A stretch of DNA of 64,000 bases from Mytilus californianus. Its lineage: Eukaryota > Mollusca > Bivalvia > Mytilida > Mytilidae. Position 1 is the stretch's first letter, and every line of letters begins with the position of its first letter. Made by a program: the position numbers and the translations under genes. Below are positions 1 to 11,913 of the stretch, piece by piece. The notes beneath the pieces were generated by a model. The model had not been told where the DNA came from, did no database searches, and was given only the letters and a program-made list of their open reading frames with translations. Where the stretch lies: positions 117,456,771-117,520,770 of the forward strand of contig NW_026262581.1 in NCBI RefSeq assembly GCF_021869535.1, given 5' to 3'.

Positions 1-38
1 ATATGATGATTTATTCTTTGGAGTTGTTGTACACCACA

Positions 39-119
39 GGCGGATCCAAAGGGGGGCGCCCCTCCCCTTGGTTGATTATATAGCCCCCCCCCCCCTTTAT
101 GAAAAGTTCTGGATCCGCC
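39..119. repeat. Inverted-repeat fragment with GGATCC-containing ends
   Basis: A 10-base arm (GGCGGATCCA at 39-48) is matched in inverted orientation at 110-119. The interior is C/G-homopolymer rich. Similar GGCGGAT or GGATCCGC ends recur near 3843 and 44539, so this is probably a dispersed repeat end. No coding content. Confidence 0.4.
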
Positions 120-161
120 ACTGTACACAGTGGCGCTCAGCAGTCATTGATAATTGATATA

Positions 162-482
162 TCAACAGCACTGAGAACTGCATTTGATATAGATAAATCC
201 AATTCTAATTTGTTCACATTACAATGTATCAGGTCTTACAATAAGTATATTTCGTCGTGATGATAATTACTATTTGTTTGATTCACATGCTCGAGATAAT
301 CAAGGTTTCCCATTTTAAGATGGTGCTGCTATTTTGCTACATTTGTATAGGTATTTGTAATATGCGATATTGGCAGATGGAACTGACTATGTAAAGGCTC
401 TAGTTTATGACTTGGATGCGTTAACAATGATGGTGGTTGATAAGGAAATCCAGATCCAGGATGTTATTCCAAAACCGAACAG
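162..482 (+). pseudogene. Decayed coding fragment, possibly a cysteine-peptidase-like domain from a mobile element
   Basis: Three adjoining reading-frame pieces look coding but are broken. The first runs from about 162 and ends at three in-frame stops near 258-266. A frame change leads into a segment reading YYLFDSHARDNQGF, with a stop just after it. A last piece (361-482) reads ILADGTDYVKALVYDLD and ends with VIPKPNR just before a GT. The FDSHxRxxxG pattern followed by DGAAILL resembles OTU or tegument-like peptidase domains that I have seen in invertebrate mobile-element proteins. The family assignment is inference, and the fragment is too short and damaged to encode a working protein. The donor-like GT at 483-484 raises the alternative that the last piece is an exon relic. 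Confidence 0.3.
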
Positions 483-1091
483 GTATTTTACGTATATATA
501 TTAGAATTCATCCTCCTGAACAAAGTACCCATATATAATTACCATACACCTAATCGCTTCATGGAATTCTGTCCCAGCTGACCTGTGAATCTGTCCCGCT
601 TCAACCATTGACATCATACAACAATCACTTTTCCATTGTGGCGTGAGATATTTTGTATTATGACGTCAAAATTTTACGTGAACCTTTGTGATGGCCAGTA
701 ATGGAAGACAAATAGCAATAAGTAGGATTCAAAGCACTCTTTAATAAATCAACTCTAATAAAATATTCTTATATATATAGATGATCACATGACATCATGA
801 ACATAGACGTCCCTTAACTAGTGCCGAAAATAAATTTTTCAAATGCATCTATTGAAAATAAATTATTGCATGCGTTTCATAAGTTCTGCTTTGGACATAA
901 CTGAATAGCAATGCCGAATATAATGGAAGCATACATTAAGTTAAATTTCTTTATTTTTTACATAGCATCTGACAGCATTGAATGATACGATATGAATCAG
1001 CAGATTTGTCGTTGTTTTAGAAGTTCAACGAGAAGTTATATATTTTATTTAGTTGGGTGGATAACATAACATTTATCTTGTCATTATACAT
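483..1091. other. Non-coding AT-rich stretch
   Basis: I see no credible ORF, RNA gene or repeat here. The sequence is AT-rich with short homopolymer runs. Confidence 0.5.
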
Positions 1092-1285
1092 ATAAAAAAG
1101 AAGATGTGGTATGATTGCCAATGAGATCACTCTCCAAAAAAGACCAAAATGACACAGAAATAAACAACTATAGGTCACCTTACGGCCTTCAACAATGAGC
1201 AAAGCCCATACCGCATAGTCAGCTATAAAAGGCCCCGAAATAACAATGTAAAACAATTCGAACGAGAAAACCAACGGCGTAATCT
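1092..1285 (-). repeat. CATACCACATCT-tail repeat, copy 1
   Basis: Read on the minus strand it ends in GGCAATCATACCACATCTTC. It contains the family landmarks GGCCTTTTATAGC, GAAGGCCGTA and ACCTATAGTTGTT in that order. It is a solo copy with no reverse-transcriptase sequence attached. The family is discussed under the copy at 30620-31165. Confidence 0.85.
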
Positions 1286-2480
1286 ATGTTTGCTCAGCAT
1301 TCATCATGAAAACGATCACATTATAAATCATTTTAGGAAAGCACTGTGTAGGCAGACATTTCAGGAGGCAACAAGTCTGTAGGCTGACTGTACATGTATA
1401 TTATCTCAACAAGTTCATTTCTTGTCAACTTCATAATTATTTCAAACATTTTAATAGATGTCACCCATATTTGGTCTATTTCATTTAGCTTAATATTCTT
1501 GCTTTTTCAAAGTCATGTTCATTTATTTTTCAACCGCGCCCAGAAATATGCGGTTACCTTTAATTTCAGAAACGGATTTTGGGAAAGGCGACCTGGGCTC
1601 CCTTTTTAAAACCTACATTTAATGTTAATGCAGACATTTTACTTGTTCAACACCAAACCTTGTCAAGTTTGGGGCCCCCGGGCACCCCTTCTTTCCATAA
1701 TTCATCCTTCATCTACTTTTGAATTTGTTGCTTATTTGTTCTTTGGTCTATGAATATCTGTCTATATATTGACAATGAAACCACATTTTCATGGTCCCAC
1801 AAAAATGTTGAAAATGTGTACATTTCATTTTTTTTTCTAGCTCCTCTCATATGATAGCAGTACCTTTCGGGTCACTATCTGTTTTGCGTCTAAATATTAA
1901 TTGTAACACTTTATAGTGACTGAATAGGTAAAACAAATACTTCTCAAGAAATAGTAAAAGAAGACTACTTGGAACAGCACCAGACTATGTATGAATAAAA
2001 ACTCAGATCGGAATAGCATGGATGATATATTTATACATCCTTGTGAATAAGCAAGGAAAGCTATTAATAATAGTGCATTTTTTAAAAGTTAATTGGGTTT
2101 TTCATTCATATTCTGTTTGAATTTTCACACAATCTGTCAAAAAGGCAAAACTAACTTTACTGAAACTTTCAAACAATGTGAGAAGTGAAACGTTTCATTC
2201 ACCAAAACACTCTTGCAATTCTGCAAAAAAAAAAATCTTGCATGATTTTGTGAATGAAAGGGGAAAAAAGATCCTGAAACAGCGCACCCGTGCATGTCAA
2301 TTGCGAACTGACCCAATAATTTATATATCACGACCAGTCAACTAATACTGACATTACCAGAGAGTACACATCAAAGGAAAAATGCACAAATTACCGATAG
2401 ATTGTTATATATGATATTATAGAATTAAATATGTTTTACTACAAAAAAATGTGTTCTCAATCTTGTCGATAGATATAACA
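1286..2480. other. Non-coding stretch
   Basis: No supported gene. Short ORFs near 1400-1600 and 2140-2330 have no recognisable domain and biased composition. A degenerate repeat may start near 1500 but I cannot delimit it. Confidence 0.4.
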
Positions 2481-2615
2481 GAATGTCATATCAGTACCAA
2501 AGACAACTCTCCATCCAAGTCACAATTTGTAAAAGTAAACCATTATAGGTTGAAGTACGGTCTTCAACATGAAGCCTTGGTTCACACCAAACAGCAAGCT
2601 ATATTGTATATAGTC
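2481..2615 (-). repeat. CATACCACATCT-tail repeat, copy 2 (partial)
   Basis: It matches the middle of the 52735-53130 copy: CAACTCTCCATCCAAGTCA, CATTATAGGTTGAAGTACGG and a segment on the ACAACAAGCTATA theme are in the same order. The 3' tip is eroded. Confidence 0.7.
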
Positions 2616-4483
2616 AATATCAATCATGACAATAAACAAAAACAAATAAAACAACTATCGCTTACTAATAATCCTGACTATGTATTACATGAGCTGGTTG
2701 GCATCAGAAATGAAAATATAAATATTCCAACAAACAAAAGCATATGCTTACACATGCAACAAAATATAAAGCACTAAATGCTAATACCAATATGAAGCTC
2801 TCATCTATAGAACTTACAAAAACAATTGCAAGATTACAAACCACAACAAAATATTAAAAAATATAAGAAGCCAGCTGACAACATGCTCTAGGAAATTATT
2901 TGCAACTAATATTTCATTCCAAATCCATAACCACAAAACATCTTCTTACAGTAATACTACATCTGGAAATTAGTAATAACAACACTTAATCTGTACCTTC
3001 AAAACTAATTGCTTCTTCTAAGACAAAAGCCAGATGAGATATTCATCACTTCCAGTGCTCCAGCTAGAAATAGAAGGGGGCAGGGTGCCAGTGAAGGGCA
3101 GGGCACTTTTTTATGATAGGAAAAGGCACTCCTCATTTCTTTTGTCTACGTTTCTGTGTGTATTACGAGTTCACACTCTTTTTTTTACTGTATATGTTGT
3201 TGATAAAGATGCATAAGTTGTTGTTTTTATTATTTATTCTATAAAATTTGCATTAGAGAAGTCATTCATACTACATGTTCATAAAACATGGCAATACACA
3301 TTCATACATCAGATCACTATTAACCAAAAGAAGCAAAATAAACTTACTATTCCCCCCCCCCCCCCCAAACCCTTTTTCCAAAAAAACAACATAAACTAAA
3401 CATCTCATAGTTTAGCATACATGTGACAGAGTTGTCTTATTTCAAAATTTTCAGCTAGAGTTTGGCCCTCAAAACTTTTTTTCATTGTTTGTGTTTAGAT
3501 ATTATTTAGTATAGCTTCATCAAGTTGATTTGTCATGATAGTTTAACTACACACTACCCAATATTGTAGGTTTACAGCTTGACAACAGTTATTTCGATAT
3601 ATTTCTAACTTTACAATGTATAAAAAATGGATTGCCAAAAGTATGATTATCAAAAATAAATTGCAATATATTTGCTTTGGTATGTTCAAAGACTGTTAAT
3701 ATCCTTAAGGTAACTTCTTATATAATTTTGTATTCAACTGGTTATTTTTTCCTATTTTTAATACTAGATAATATTTTAGAAGACTTCTATACATATAAGA
3801 TGTAATATTCTCATATTTGAATGGCCAACTATAGTAGTCAGAGGCGGATTTAGAGAGTTTTTCAGGGGACCTATAAAACCTATACCCACAAACCACCGAT
3901 CTCAATATAAGCAGCTAAAATACGGCAAGCTTTTTAGAAAAGCTATCACTTGTATGCCTTACCACTCATACGGCCCGAATAGCCAAGCACACAATATAAC
4001 AGTCTCCAGCAAGATTTATCTCCATTTTTGGTCAACATTGAATTACATCTAAAATACAGATTGGATATTGAAAACGGATGTAAATATTTATATATTACCT
4101 AGTTAGCTGAAGCTTATACGAAACTAATATTTGTTACCTTTTTTACATGTAAGGGTTTACTATGTAAGGTTTTACCGGAAATCAGAAGATAAGCTGAATT
4201 CCGGTGAGTTATATATATCATTCTGACTCAATAAATTGATAAAGGAGTGTAACACATAGGATGAAAATAACAAAATAAACGGAATACCAGTGTTATCATG
4301 ACTTCGGTATACTTGGTCATATTGACACTTTTTTTGTATATTGGATGTCAGACTGCTGCTGAAGGTATGGATAACCAGATAAATGAACATTTTAAATATT
4401 TTCAAAGAATTTCAAATTCAATGACAAATTGCTTCATTTTAGCTTCATCGTTAACGATATATAAAAAGTTGTAGAGATTGTTA
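2616..4483. other. Non-coding stretch with low-complexity tracts
   Basis: It holds a C homopolymer at 3352-3366, a G-rich patch at 3068-3105 and a scrap of the GGCGGAT repeat near 3843. No ORF here has a recognisable domain. Confidence 0.4.
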
Positions 4484-4700
4484 TATATGTAAGCGGCAGT
4501 AAGTGAAATTAGGCATTGCGCTTTAATCCTAGGCAATAAGCTAACGCCTAAGCATTAAGTTACTGTCTAAAATTTTCAGGCATTAAGGTTCATCATAACA
4601 AATGGACAAACATGGCTGTATTTCCACATCAAAAACTACTCCGAGTACAGACTTACCTGTCCAGTTGGAAAAGTTTTAATGCCTGGCATCCACTAGATAT
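4484..4700. repeat. Left partner of a dispersed inverted-repeat set
   Basis: The outer part (4492-4600, containing AGTGAAATTAGG and GGCAATAAGCTAACGCCTAA) is found inverted at about 19985-20135 and 20570-20605, where a tail repeat splits it. The inner part (about 4590-4695, containing CCTGTCCAGTTGG) is found inverted at 14977-15085. It may be the end of a large transposon or simply a dispersed repeat. Confidence 0.5.
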
Positions 4701-4975
4701 ATAAAAGTTAAATGCATTTTGTGTTTCAGAAAGATAAAATCTTTTTTGGATTTTGATGGGCATTTTTTTTCGTTCATGCAGAAGGTGTAAAAATAAACTA
4801 AGTTGGGATACAACTTTGAGATGTTCCCTCTCATGTAAAAACTGTATTGAATGAATGAATGAATCTTTATTGCAAAAGCATAAACATGCTATGGCAAAAT
4901 TAACAACATATATTACATAATATAAAACATGAATAGACAGCAGAGAACAATAGTATAATACAATGACATATAAAG

Positions 4976-7753
4976 TTATGAGACTATATTAGATCGAATA
5001 TTCCATGCAGCTTTTACATAATTACATAATTTGATCGTAAGAGACTTACTAGAAGCTTGTAGTATATTTAATAGTTTGCGATTATTAGGCCAAGAACAAT
5101 AATACTTTGGTAAAAATTGTGTTCGTACAGATCTATAAGCTGGACAAACAAGAACAAAATGGTATTCATCTTCAATAACACACATTTTACAACATTCACA
5201 TAAACGATTTTCTCTAGAAATATTATTATAACGACCAACTTCAATATTTAACTTTAATGTTCCACTACGTAACTTTGTTAGCAGACTAACATTATTGCTA
5301 TAAGAAAGATATTTTTCAATATAAAAAGTTAATTTAAATCTACAATAAAAAGACAGTTTACTACATTCCTGAATAGATGTTGACCAATTCTGCAAGTATT
5401 GATCCTTAATACGAGTTTTAATATTATTTATACATATTGTGCTAGCATCTTGATTTAGCCATACATAATTTAACCCAAGATCATATAATATATCCCGTAT
5501 ATTTGAGGCCCAGTTTACATAACCATTGACAGCATCGTCATACAAGAGTTTATACACATCGTATACAACTTTTGGTTTATTTGTAATAATATGTAACCAA
5601 TATTTCAATATTTTTTGTTTTCTAACAATAAAAAGAGGTAAATGGCCAAGTTCGCCATATAAAAAACATGTTGGTATATTTCGACCCAATTGTAACACAA
5701 ATCTACAAAAACGGTTATGGATAAGTTCGATATCTTTAGCACGGTGGAAACCCCATATTTCTGATGCATAGCCTAAGACGGATCCGACCATACTGTCGAA
5801 AAGAAACATCTGTTCTTCTGAAGTGATAAAGAATTGTTTGAGAGAGTTCATTAGAGATGACATGGCTCTAGATCCTTGTTGTGCTAAACGTTTTTGAGTA
5901 TGTAAAAACTTTCCGTTGTAATGTAATAATATACCAAGGTACACATATGAATTAACAACTTGCAGTTCCTTGTTATCATAGAAAAAATGAGTGTCTACTG
6001 GTCTAAATCCATTTCTAAATACCACTACTCTGGTTTTATCAGCGTTTACTTCAATATTCCATTTATTGCAGTAAAGTAAAAGTTTATCAAATAAGTGTTG
6101 CAGAACAGTCGGTGTTTTTCCAAATAAAACGGTGTCGTCAGCAAAAAGTATTAGATATATAAGAATTCCATTCAAAGATATGACATCTTCGTTTACATCA
6201 GTGGAGATATCTTGAATAATGTCATTTATAAAAAATAAGAAAAGTAAGGGAGATAAGGGTTCGCCTTGTTTTACACCAAGGTGGTTATCAAAAGCCTCTG
6301 ATAGTACTCCACCAGACCGCACACGTAAACGCACAGATGAATAAATAGAATTTACCATTGATACGAATTTACTGCTAACTCCAGATTTGAGAAGTTTGTA
6401 TATCAAAATTCTTCTGTCCACCTTATCAAACGCCCTTCGGAAGTCTACGAACCCACAGTATAACTTTGATTTATGCTGAAGAGTATGTGAAATAATTCCA
6501 TGCAGAGTAAATATAGCGTCAACAGTCGAACGTCCTGGCTGGAATCCAAATTGGTTGTCTATTATATGATTTTCGTCCTGAGACCACGATAACAAACGGT
6601 CAGTTAGAATACTAGTGAACAACTTCGAAAGGATGCTTACTAATATTATAGGTCTATAATTAATCGGATTCGTAAGATCACCACTTTTAGGAACAGGAAT
6701 AACTAAGCATTCAGTCCAATTTTCTGGATATATTCCGATAGCAAAGTTCGAGTTGAACAAAGTTTTTAAAATAGGTGCGAAAAATAAAGGACATGACGAA
6801 AACATCTCACCTACAATTTCATCGTTACCTGCACTTTTTCCGGATTTAAGTCTCTTTAGTGCTTTAATAACTTCGTCTTCGGAAATGTCTGTATCTAGTA
6901 AGTCTATATTTACACCATCAAAATAAGTGCTATTTAAAAGATCTACTACTGTATCAGATAGCTCGGGTGGGTTCATACCAAGAACATTTTCAAAATAATT
7001 AAACATTTCTTCGTTGTCCACTACACACTTTGATTTGTTTTTTGGCTTTAAGGTTGACCAAAATTTTTTTGGATTGGTTTTTGCAATACTACAAAGTTCA
7101 AGACCTTTTTTCCTCTTATAATTGTACTGGGCTTTTCGCTTCACTTTATTGTAAGAATTTCTAGCAATCACGTATTCACTCCTGTTTGCAGCCGTCTGGT
7201 GACGTATAAAAAAGTTTCTCGTGACATGAAATCTTTTTCGGGCGTTTTTGCAATTTTCATCAAACCATTCATTATTCGGACGATTTTGGCGATCTATGTT
7301 TTTATGAATAGAAACTGATTGTCCAAACACTTTGAAAGCGCTATCGTAAATAATACGAGTTATCTCCCTTACAGCGTTATGTATGTCGACATCTGATGTA
7401 ATATTATTCACAACTGACAATAGTTTTTCTCTATGAGGTTGTAACATTTGTGCATATTCGTCATTTTTATTTGTTTCCCATTTAATGTAATTGCGTGTTG
7501 TAGTATTTGTTCTCTTTTGACATATAGTGGAAAAGTTAAGTTCAAAAAATAAAGGCATATGATCTGAGAACTCATTCATTTCTAGAACTTCAAAGTCACT
7601 AATGATACCATAATTGTTCGGAGACACAAGAAGATAATCGTTGACACTCGTCCCTTTACTATTACAAAACGTGAATTTACCATTCGTATCGCCACCGAGT
7701 CTACCGTTAGCTATAGTTAATCCCGTGTTGTAGCACACCTGTAATAATTTACG
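4976..7753 (-). CDS. LINE-A ORF2, 3' part: end of APE endonuclease, reverse transcriptase, Cys/His knuckle
   Basis: An open frame of about 925 codons that continues the endonuclease begun at 12807. It starts inside the endonuclease domain, whose catalytic His motif SDHMPL lies about 60 residues in. The reverse-transcriptase domain follows, with FVDFRRAFDKV (motif A), GVKQGEPLSPLLF (motif B) and the catalytic FADDTVLFG (motif C, near 6140, about residue 530). Near the C-terminus is a cysteine/histidine knuckle (CECCKMC...H...C, around 5180). The enzyme would nick target DNA and copy the element's RNA at the nick, in cis with ORF1 protein. There are no internal stops or frameshifts. It cannot make full ORF2 protein now because LINE-B separates it from its 5' end. 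Confidence 0.9.
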   Translation of the reverse strand, partial: RKLLQVCYNTGLTIANGRLGGDTNGKFTFCNSKGTSVNDYLLVSPNNYGIISDFEVLEMNEFSDHMPLFFELNFSTICQKRTNTTTRNYIKWETNKNDEYAQMLQPHREKLLSVVNNITSDVDIHNAVREITRIIYDSAFKVFGQSVSIHKNIDRQNRPNNEWFDENCKNARKRFHVTRNFFIRHQTAANRSEYVIARNSYNKVKRKAQYNYKRKKGLELCSIAKTNPKKFWSTLKPKNKSKCVVDNEEMFNYFENVLGMNPPELSDTVVDLLNSTYFDGVNIDLLDTDISEDEVIKALKRLKSGKSAGNDEIVGEMFSSCPLFFAPILKTLFNSNFAIGIYPENWTECLVIPVPKSGDLTNPINYRPIILVSILSKLFTSILTDRLLSWSQDENHIIDNQFGFQPGRSTVDAIFTLHGIISHTLQHKSKLYCGFVDFRRAFDKVDRRILIYKLLKSGVSSKFVSMVNSIYSSVRLRVRSGGVLSEAFDNHLGVKQGEPLSPLLFLFFINDIIQDISTDVNEDVISLNGILIYLILFADDTVLFGKTPTVLQHLFDKLLLYCNKWNIEVNADKTRVVVFRNGFRPVDTHFFYDNKELQVVNSYVYLGILLHYNGKFLHTQKRLAQQGSRAMSSLMNSLKQFFITSEEQMFLFDSMVGSVLGYASEIWGFHRAKDIELIHNRFCRFVLQLGRNIPTCFLYGELGHLPLFIVRKQKILKYWLHIITNKPKVVYDVYKLLYDDAVNGYVNWASNIRDILYDLGLNYVWLNQDASTICINNIKTRIKDQYLQNWSTSIQECSKLSFYCRFKLTFYIEKYLSYSNNVSLLTKLRSGTLKLNIEVGRYNNISRENRLCECCKMCVIEDEYHFVLVCPAYRSVRTQFLPKYYCSWPNNRKLLNILQASSKSLTIKLCNYVKAAWNIRSNIVS

Positions 7754-7760
7754 TCCAAAG
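7754..7760. repeat. Target-site duplication of LINE-B, left copy
   Basis: TCCAAAG here equals TCCAAAG at 12193-12199, on the other side of LINE-B. LINE-A coding sequence continues in frame across one copy (a Gly codon followed by Arg-Lys-Leu). Confidence 0.88.
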
Positions 7761-7762
7761 TT

Positions 7763-8422
7763 GAAACCCTTGAAAAGTCATATGCTGAAATAGTAACATC
7801 AAAGTGTGATAAAACAGTTCAAAAACAGAATCTGAATATTATTGTAAAAAATCTTCCTGTAGAACATCGTGAAAATACAGACAAAACCTTCTTGAAATCT
7901 AAAGTGACAGCCTTAATAAAAGATGGTTTGAAGCTAGCTAATGTTTCTGTTAAAGATGTTGTCAGAAAACAAACTTATACAGGCAGTAATAAACCAGGTA
8001 TCGTAGTCATTGGAATTGAAAGTCTTGAACAAAAGAAATTGGTTTTAAAATCAAAGAAGGTGTTAATGAATTCTTCTAAGTATTCAAGAGTGTACATTGA
8101 AAACGATATCCCTTATGAACAAAGAATCAATAACATTAACAACCGTACAATTTTGAGAGCCCTGGGCAAAGATAATGATTTTGTTGTTAAATCTGGTCGT
8201 ATTGTTAAAAAACAGTATAATAACACGTCAATCAATAATGTAAACACTACACAACGGACAGAGGATCAAATGAAAGCCCGTAAGCAAAATAGAAACGATA
8301 TTGATTCACACTCGAAAAACGGCAAAGCGTACGAAAATTCTTCGGATGGATGGCGAAGATACTCCGGAAATAATAGGCGTGGTAGAGGCAGAGGAGGTGC
8401 CGGCAAACCACGTAACGGATAG
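7763..8422 (+). CDS. LINE-B ORF1 protein, C-terminal part (truncated)
   Basis: About 219 codons remain; the frame is already open at the truncation point, so the first codon here is not a start. The middle reads like the RNA-binding part of LINE ORF1 proteins: a LNIIVKNLP strand, a GIESLEQKKLVLKSK segment and a YIENDIPYEQRINNINNRTIL stretch that resembles the RRM-like and C-terminal modules. The tail is very basic and Gly/Arg-rich (RRGRGRGGAGK), suited to RNA binding. ORF1 protein would coat the element RNA. The stop is TAG, and ORF2 follows immediately in the same frame. Confidence 0.75.
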   Translation, partial: ETLEKSYAEIVTSKCDKTVQKQNLNIIVKNLPVEHRENTDKTFLKSKVTALIKDGLKLANVSVKDVVRKQTYTGSNKPGIVVIGIESLEQKKLVLKSKKVLMNSSKYSRVYIENDIPYEQRINNINNRTILRALGKDNDFVVKSGRIVKKQYNNTSINNVNTTQRTEDQMKARKQNRNDIDSHSKNGKAYENSSDGWRRYSGNNRRGRGRGGAGKPRNG

Positions 8423-9198
8423 GTCAAATGTGGGTTTTGGAACATAAACGGCTGGAGTAAAAATCCGAACAGTGACAAAAATAGTTTACTAGCTTCGTGT
8501 TTAAAGAATCGAGGTCTGCATATAATTGGTCTTGCGGAAACCCATCTTGTTGGAGAAAATATTATAAATATTGATGGTTATAAATGGTACGGAAATAATC
8601 GAAAACTAATCCACGTACGTGCTCGAACTGGATCCGGTGGGGTAGGATTATTAGTGAAAAACGATATGCATTCACAGTTCAATGTAGTGAAAGTGGACGC
8701 ATCAACAGACGGAATTTTATGGGTACAATTTTCTGAAATTAACAACCAAGATAATTGCTTTTTTGTATGTGTGGTTTATCTGCCGCCGGAACACTCTACG
8801 CGTTCGGTCAACATCCATGATTTCTTTGATACGCTTATGTCCAAAATATATACAATTCCAAATGGTAGTCCTTTTTATTTATGCGGTGATTGGAATAGTC
8901 GAGTCTCCGACATTGAAGATTATATACAAGGAATTGACTTATTACCAGAACGTAATGTTGTAGATTTTACACCTAATAGTTACGGCGACTTGTTTTGTGA
9001 ATTTTTGAGCAATATTAATTGTTGTATTTTAAATGGTCGAAATTTTATCAACAATGACTTTACGTTTGTGTCAAGCAGAGGATCATCGGTCGTTGACTAT
9101 TGCGTAGTACCTTATGAGAAACTGTCATTTTTTCAAAACTTTGAAGTCATTCGAGCAAGAACTCTAATTGAAGAAAATGCAGCCGTAGGCTCTTATGA
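8423..9198 (+). pseudogene. LINE-B ORF2, endonuclease part (frameshifted at its end)
   Basis: This frame directly follows the ORF1 TAG without an ATG; the first in-frame ATG (8663) already lies inside the domain. Endonuclease motifs appear in order: CGFWNINGW (Asn), GLAETHL (catalytic Glu) and CGDWNSRV (Asp/Asn). The final DHS motif is read only in the next frame, from 9199. The shift is explained by loss of one base in the run near 9199. It cuts the endonuclease from the reverse transcriptase and inactivates ORF2. Confidence 0.85.
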
Positions 9199-11913
9199 CC
9201 GGATCATTCTTTGTTATGCTGGACATTTGTCACACCTGGTTATGATGTTCAACAAACCGTGTCCGATCAATTGACAGATAACGGTACTGTAAGACTAGTT
9301 AAATACGACACACGGAGTATTCCGAACGATTGGATGTCTGACAATGAAACAATTTCCAAACTTAACACATTTATAACTGAATTAGAGGAATCTGAAATAA
9401 ACCAGTTAAATTTAGACAATAAATATGAAAATTTTGTTAAAATTGTACATACTGAAATGGATTTAAAGCTAAATAAACGTAAAACTAATATATATGATGG
9501 CAAAAGTAACAAAAGGAGACGAATGAAAAAATCGTGGTGGAACGACAACTTAACACTACTTTGGAACGATGTATGTAAAGCCGAGCGTGCGTGGCATAAG
9601 TGTCATAGCGGATGCAAGAAGGATTTACGCCATATATTTGTAGAAAAACGGAAATTATTCGACAAAAGCAGTCAGAAAGCTAAACGACAGTTTTGGTACC
9701 ACAGTCAGGAACAACTTCTAGATGACCAACAACGGGATCCTCGAGAGTTCTGGAAGAAGATTGGTAAAGTCGGCGTTGGAAATGAACGACAGAAATCTAT
9801 ACCGATGGAAGTGACACTAGACGATGGGACAACTAGTACAGATACAAACATTGTGTTAAATAAATGGAAAAACTGTTTTGATAAATTATTAAATTGTAAT
9901 AATCAGACCATTGACACTAATGTTAATATTAATATTCCAGATGATTTTTTAGATAGGGAAATATTGTTTGAAGAAGTAGTAAATGCTGTTGCTAAAAGTA
10001 AAAATGGCAAGTCACCTGGTATTGATCAGTTGTCAGTAGAATTATTTAGAAATAATGCATTGATGTTAACTTTGCATAAGTTATTTAATATATGTTTCAA
10101 GTATGGAAAAATTCCTTCTGTATGGGGTAAAAGTATTATAACACCAATTCCTAAGTCTTCAACTTCAGATCCACGAGATCCTTTATCATACAGGGGCATA
10201 ACTTTAGCTCCCTGTGCATATAAATTATATTGCAGTGTACTAAACGATAGATTAGTGTATTGGTTAGAACAAAGAGATATTATTCATGATGAGCAAAATG
10301 GCTTCCGTAAAGGTAGAAGTACCATTGACCATCTAAGTACATTAACTTCAATTATTGAAACTAGAAAACTGAAAAAGTTATCAACATTCACAGCTTTCAT
10401 AGATTTTAAAAAAGCGTATGATACTGTTAGTAGAAAATTACTGTTTACTAAATTGGATGATTTAGGAATTAGTACACATTTTTTATGTACATTGAAAGCT
10501 ATATATTCACATGTAGAATGTTGTATTAAACTTAATGGTAATATGACAGACTGGTTTAGCGTTAATTCAGGTTTAAAACAAGGATGTGTATTATCGCCTG
10601 TTATGTTCAATATTTTTATTAATAGTTTAATTGATGTAATAAAAGCACTAGACATTGGTGTAGACATTGATGGTGAAAAAGTTGGTATACTTTTATATGC
10701 TGATGACATTGTATTCATTGCTGAAAATGAAAATAATTTACAGACTCTATTAGATGTATTAAGTAGTTGGTGTGTTACCAATTGTATGAATGTGAACTTA
10801 GATAAAACTAAAGTTATCCATTTTAGGAACCCTTCGGTTCAACAAACATCTAAATCTTTTTTGTTAAATAATAATACAGTACAAATAGTATCTTGTTACC
10901 AATATCTGGGTCTACTGTTGACAGAATATCTCGATTATAATGAGATGGCTAAAGCTGTAGCAAGGTCGGCAAGTCGAGCTCTAAGTTTATTGATTGTTAA
11001 AAGTAAAGCACATGGTGGTTTCCAGCACAGTACCTTTACAACATTATTTGATACTCTGGTCTGGTCAGTCATAAGCTACGGTGCATCCATTTGGGGCACT
11101 CGTTCATTTTCTTGTATAAACGCTGTCCAGAACAGAGCTATCAGGTTCTTTATGGGTGTTGGCAAGTATACGCCAAATGATGCTATTAACGGGGACATGG
11201 GCTGGAGACCACCTAGTGTAAAACAATGGACATGTATCTTTAGGCACTGGGCAAGATGTAGTGTCATGACCAATGACAGAATAAATTACAAAGTTTTCAA
11301 ATGGTCACATAAAAATGCTGTGAATAATAAGAAAAACTGGTGTAATAGAGTCATGAAAAAACTTAAAGATTGTAATTTTGATTTGTATACTAGTATTGAT
11401 AGTGTGCTGCATAAAAATATTGTTCTACAACTTGAAAACGTTTTATTTAATAAATATATTGCAGAATGGCAAACGAAAATTTTGTCACAGGGTAATGGTA
11501 ACAAGCTTCGTACTTATAAGCTATATAAATCACAATATTGTACAGAGTTATATTTAAAACAAAATATGTCTATTAAATTTAAAAGTGCTTATGCAAAATT
11601 TAGGTGTGGTGTTGCTCCACTTAAAATAGAAACAGGACGATATGAGAATAAACCAATAAATGAAAGATCTTGTTTTATGTGTAAAAATGAAATTGAAGAC
11701 GAAAAACATGTATTTACTTTATGTCCTTTATATGCAGACCTTCGAAATATATTGTATAGTGAAGCAGTAAAACATAATGATCAATTTTATAACGTGTCTA
11801 ATGACGAAAAGTTTATATTTTTATTCAGAAATGAAGAACTATGTCAGGTAGTTGCTAAAACCTGCTTTAATATTTTATGTAGAAGAACAAATTTCTTATT
11901 TGTATATAGCTGA
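9199..11913 (+). pseudogene. LINE-B ORF2, reverse transcriptase and C-terminal knuckle
   Basis: About 904 open codons after the frameshift. They begin with the last endonuclease motif (PDHS) and continue through a linker to the reverse transcriptase. Motifs in order: NGKSPGIDQLS, IPKSSTSDPRDPLSYRGI, NGFRKGRSTIDH, AFIDFKKAYDTV (motif A), GLKQGCVLSPVMF (motif B) and LLYADDIVFI (motif C, near 10695). Near the C-terminus, CFMCKNEIEDEKHVFTLC gives a C-x2-C-x7-H-x4-C knuckle. The domain is intact with all catalytic Asp present; only the upstream frameshift and the 5' truncation disable the element. Confidence 0.9.

Noticed and set aside
5526-5771. Plus-strand ORF of 81 codons inside LINE-A
   Set aside because: It is antisense to the reverse-transcriptase frame of LINE-A and has no domain of its own.
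10284-10781. Minus-strand ORF of 165 codons
   Set aside because: It is the antisense shadow of the LINE-B reverse transcriptase; composition follows the sense codons.
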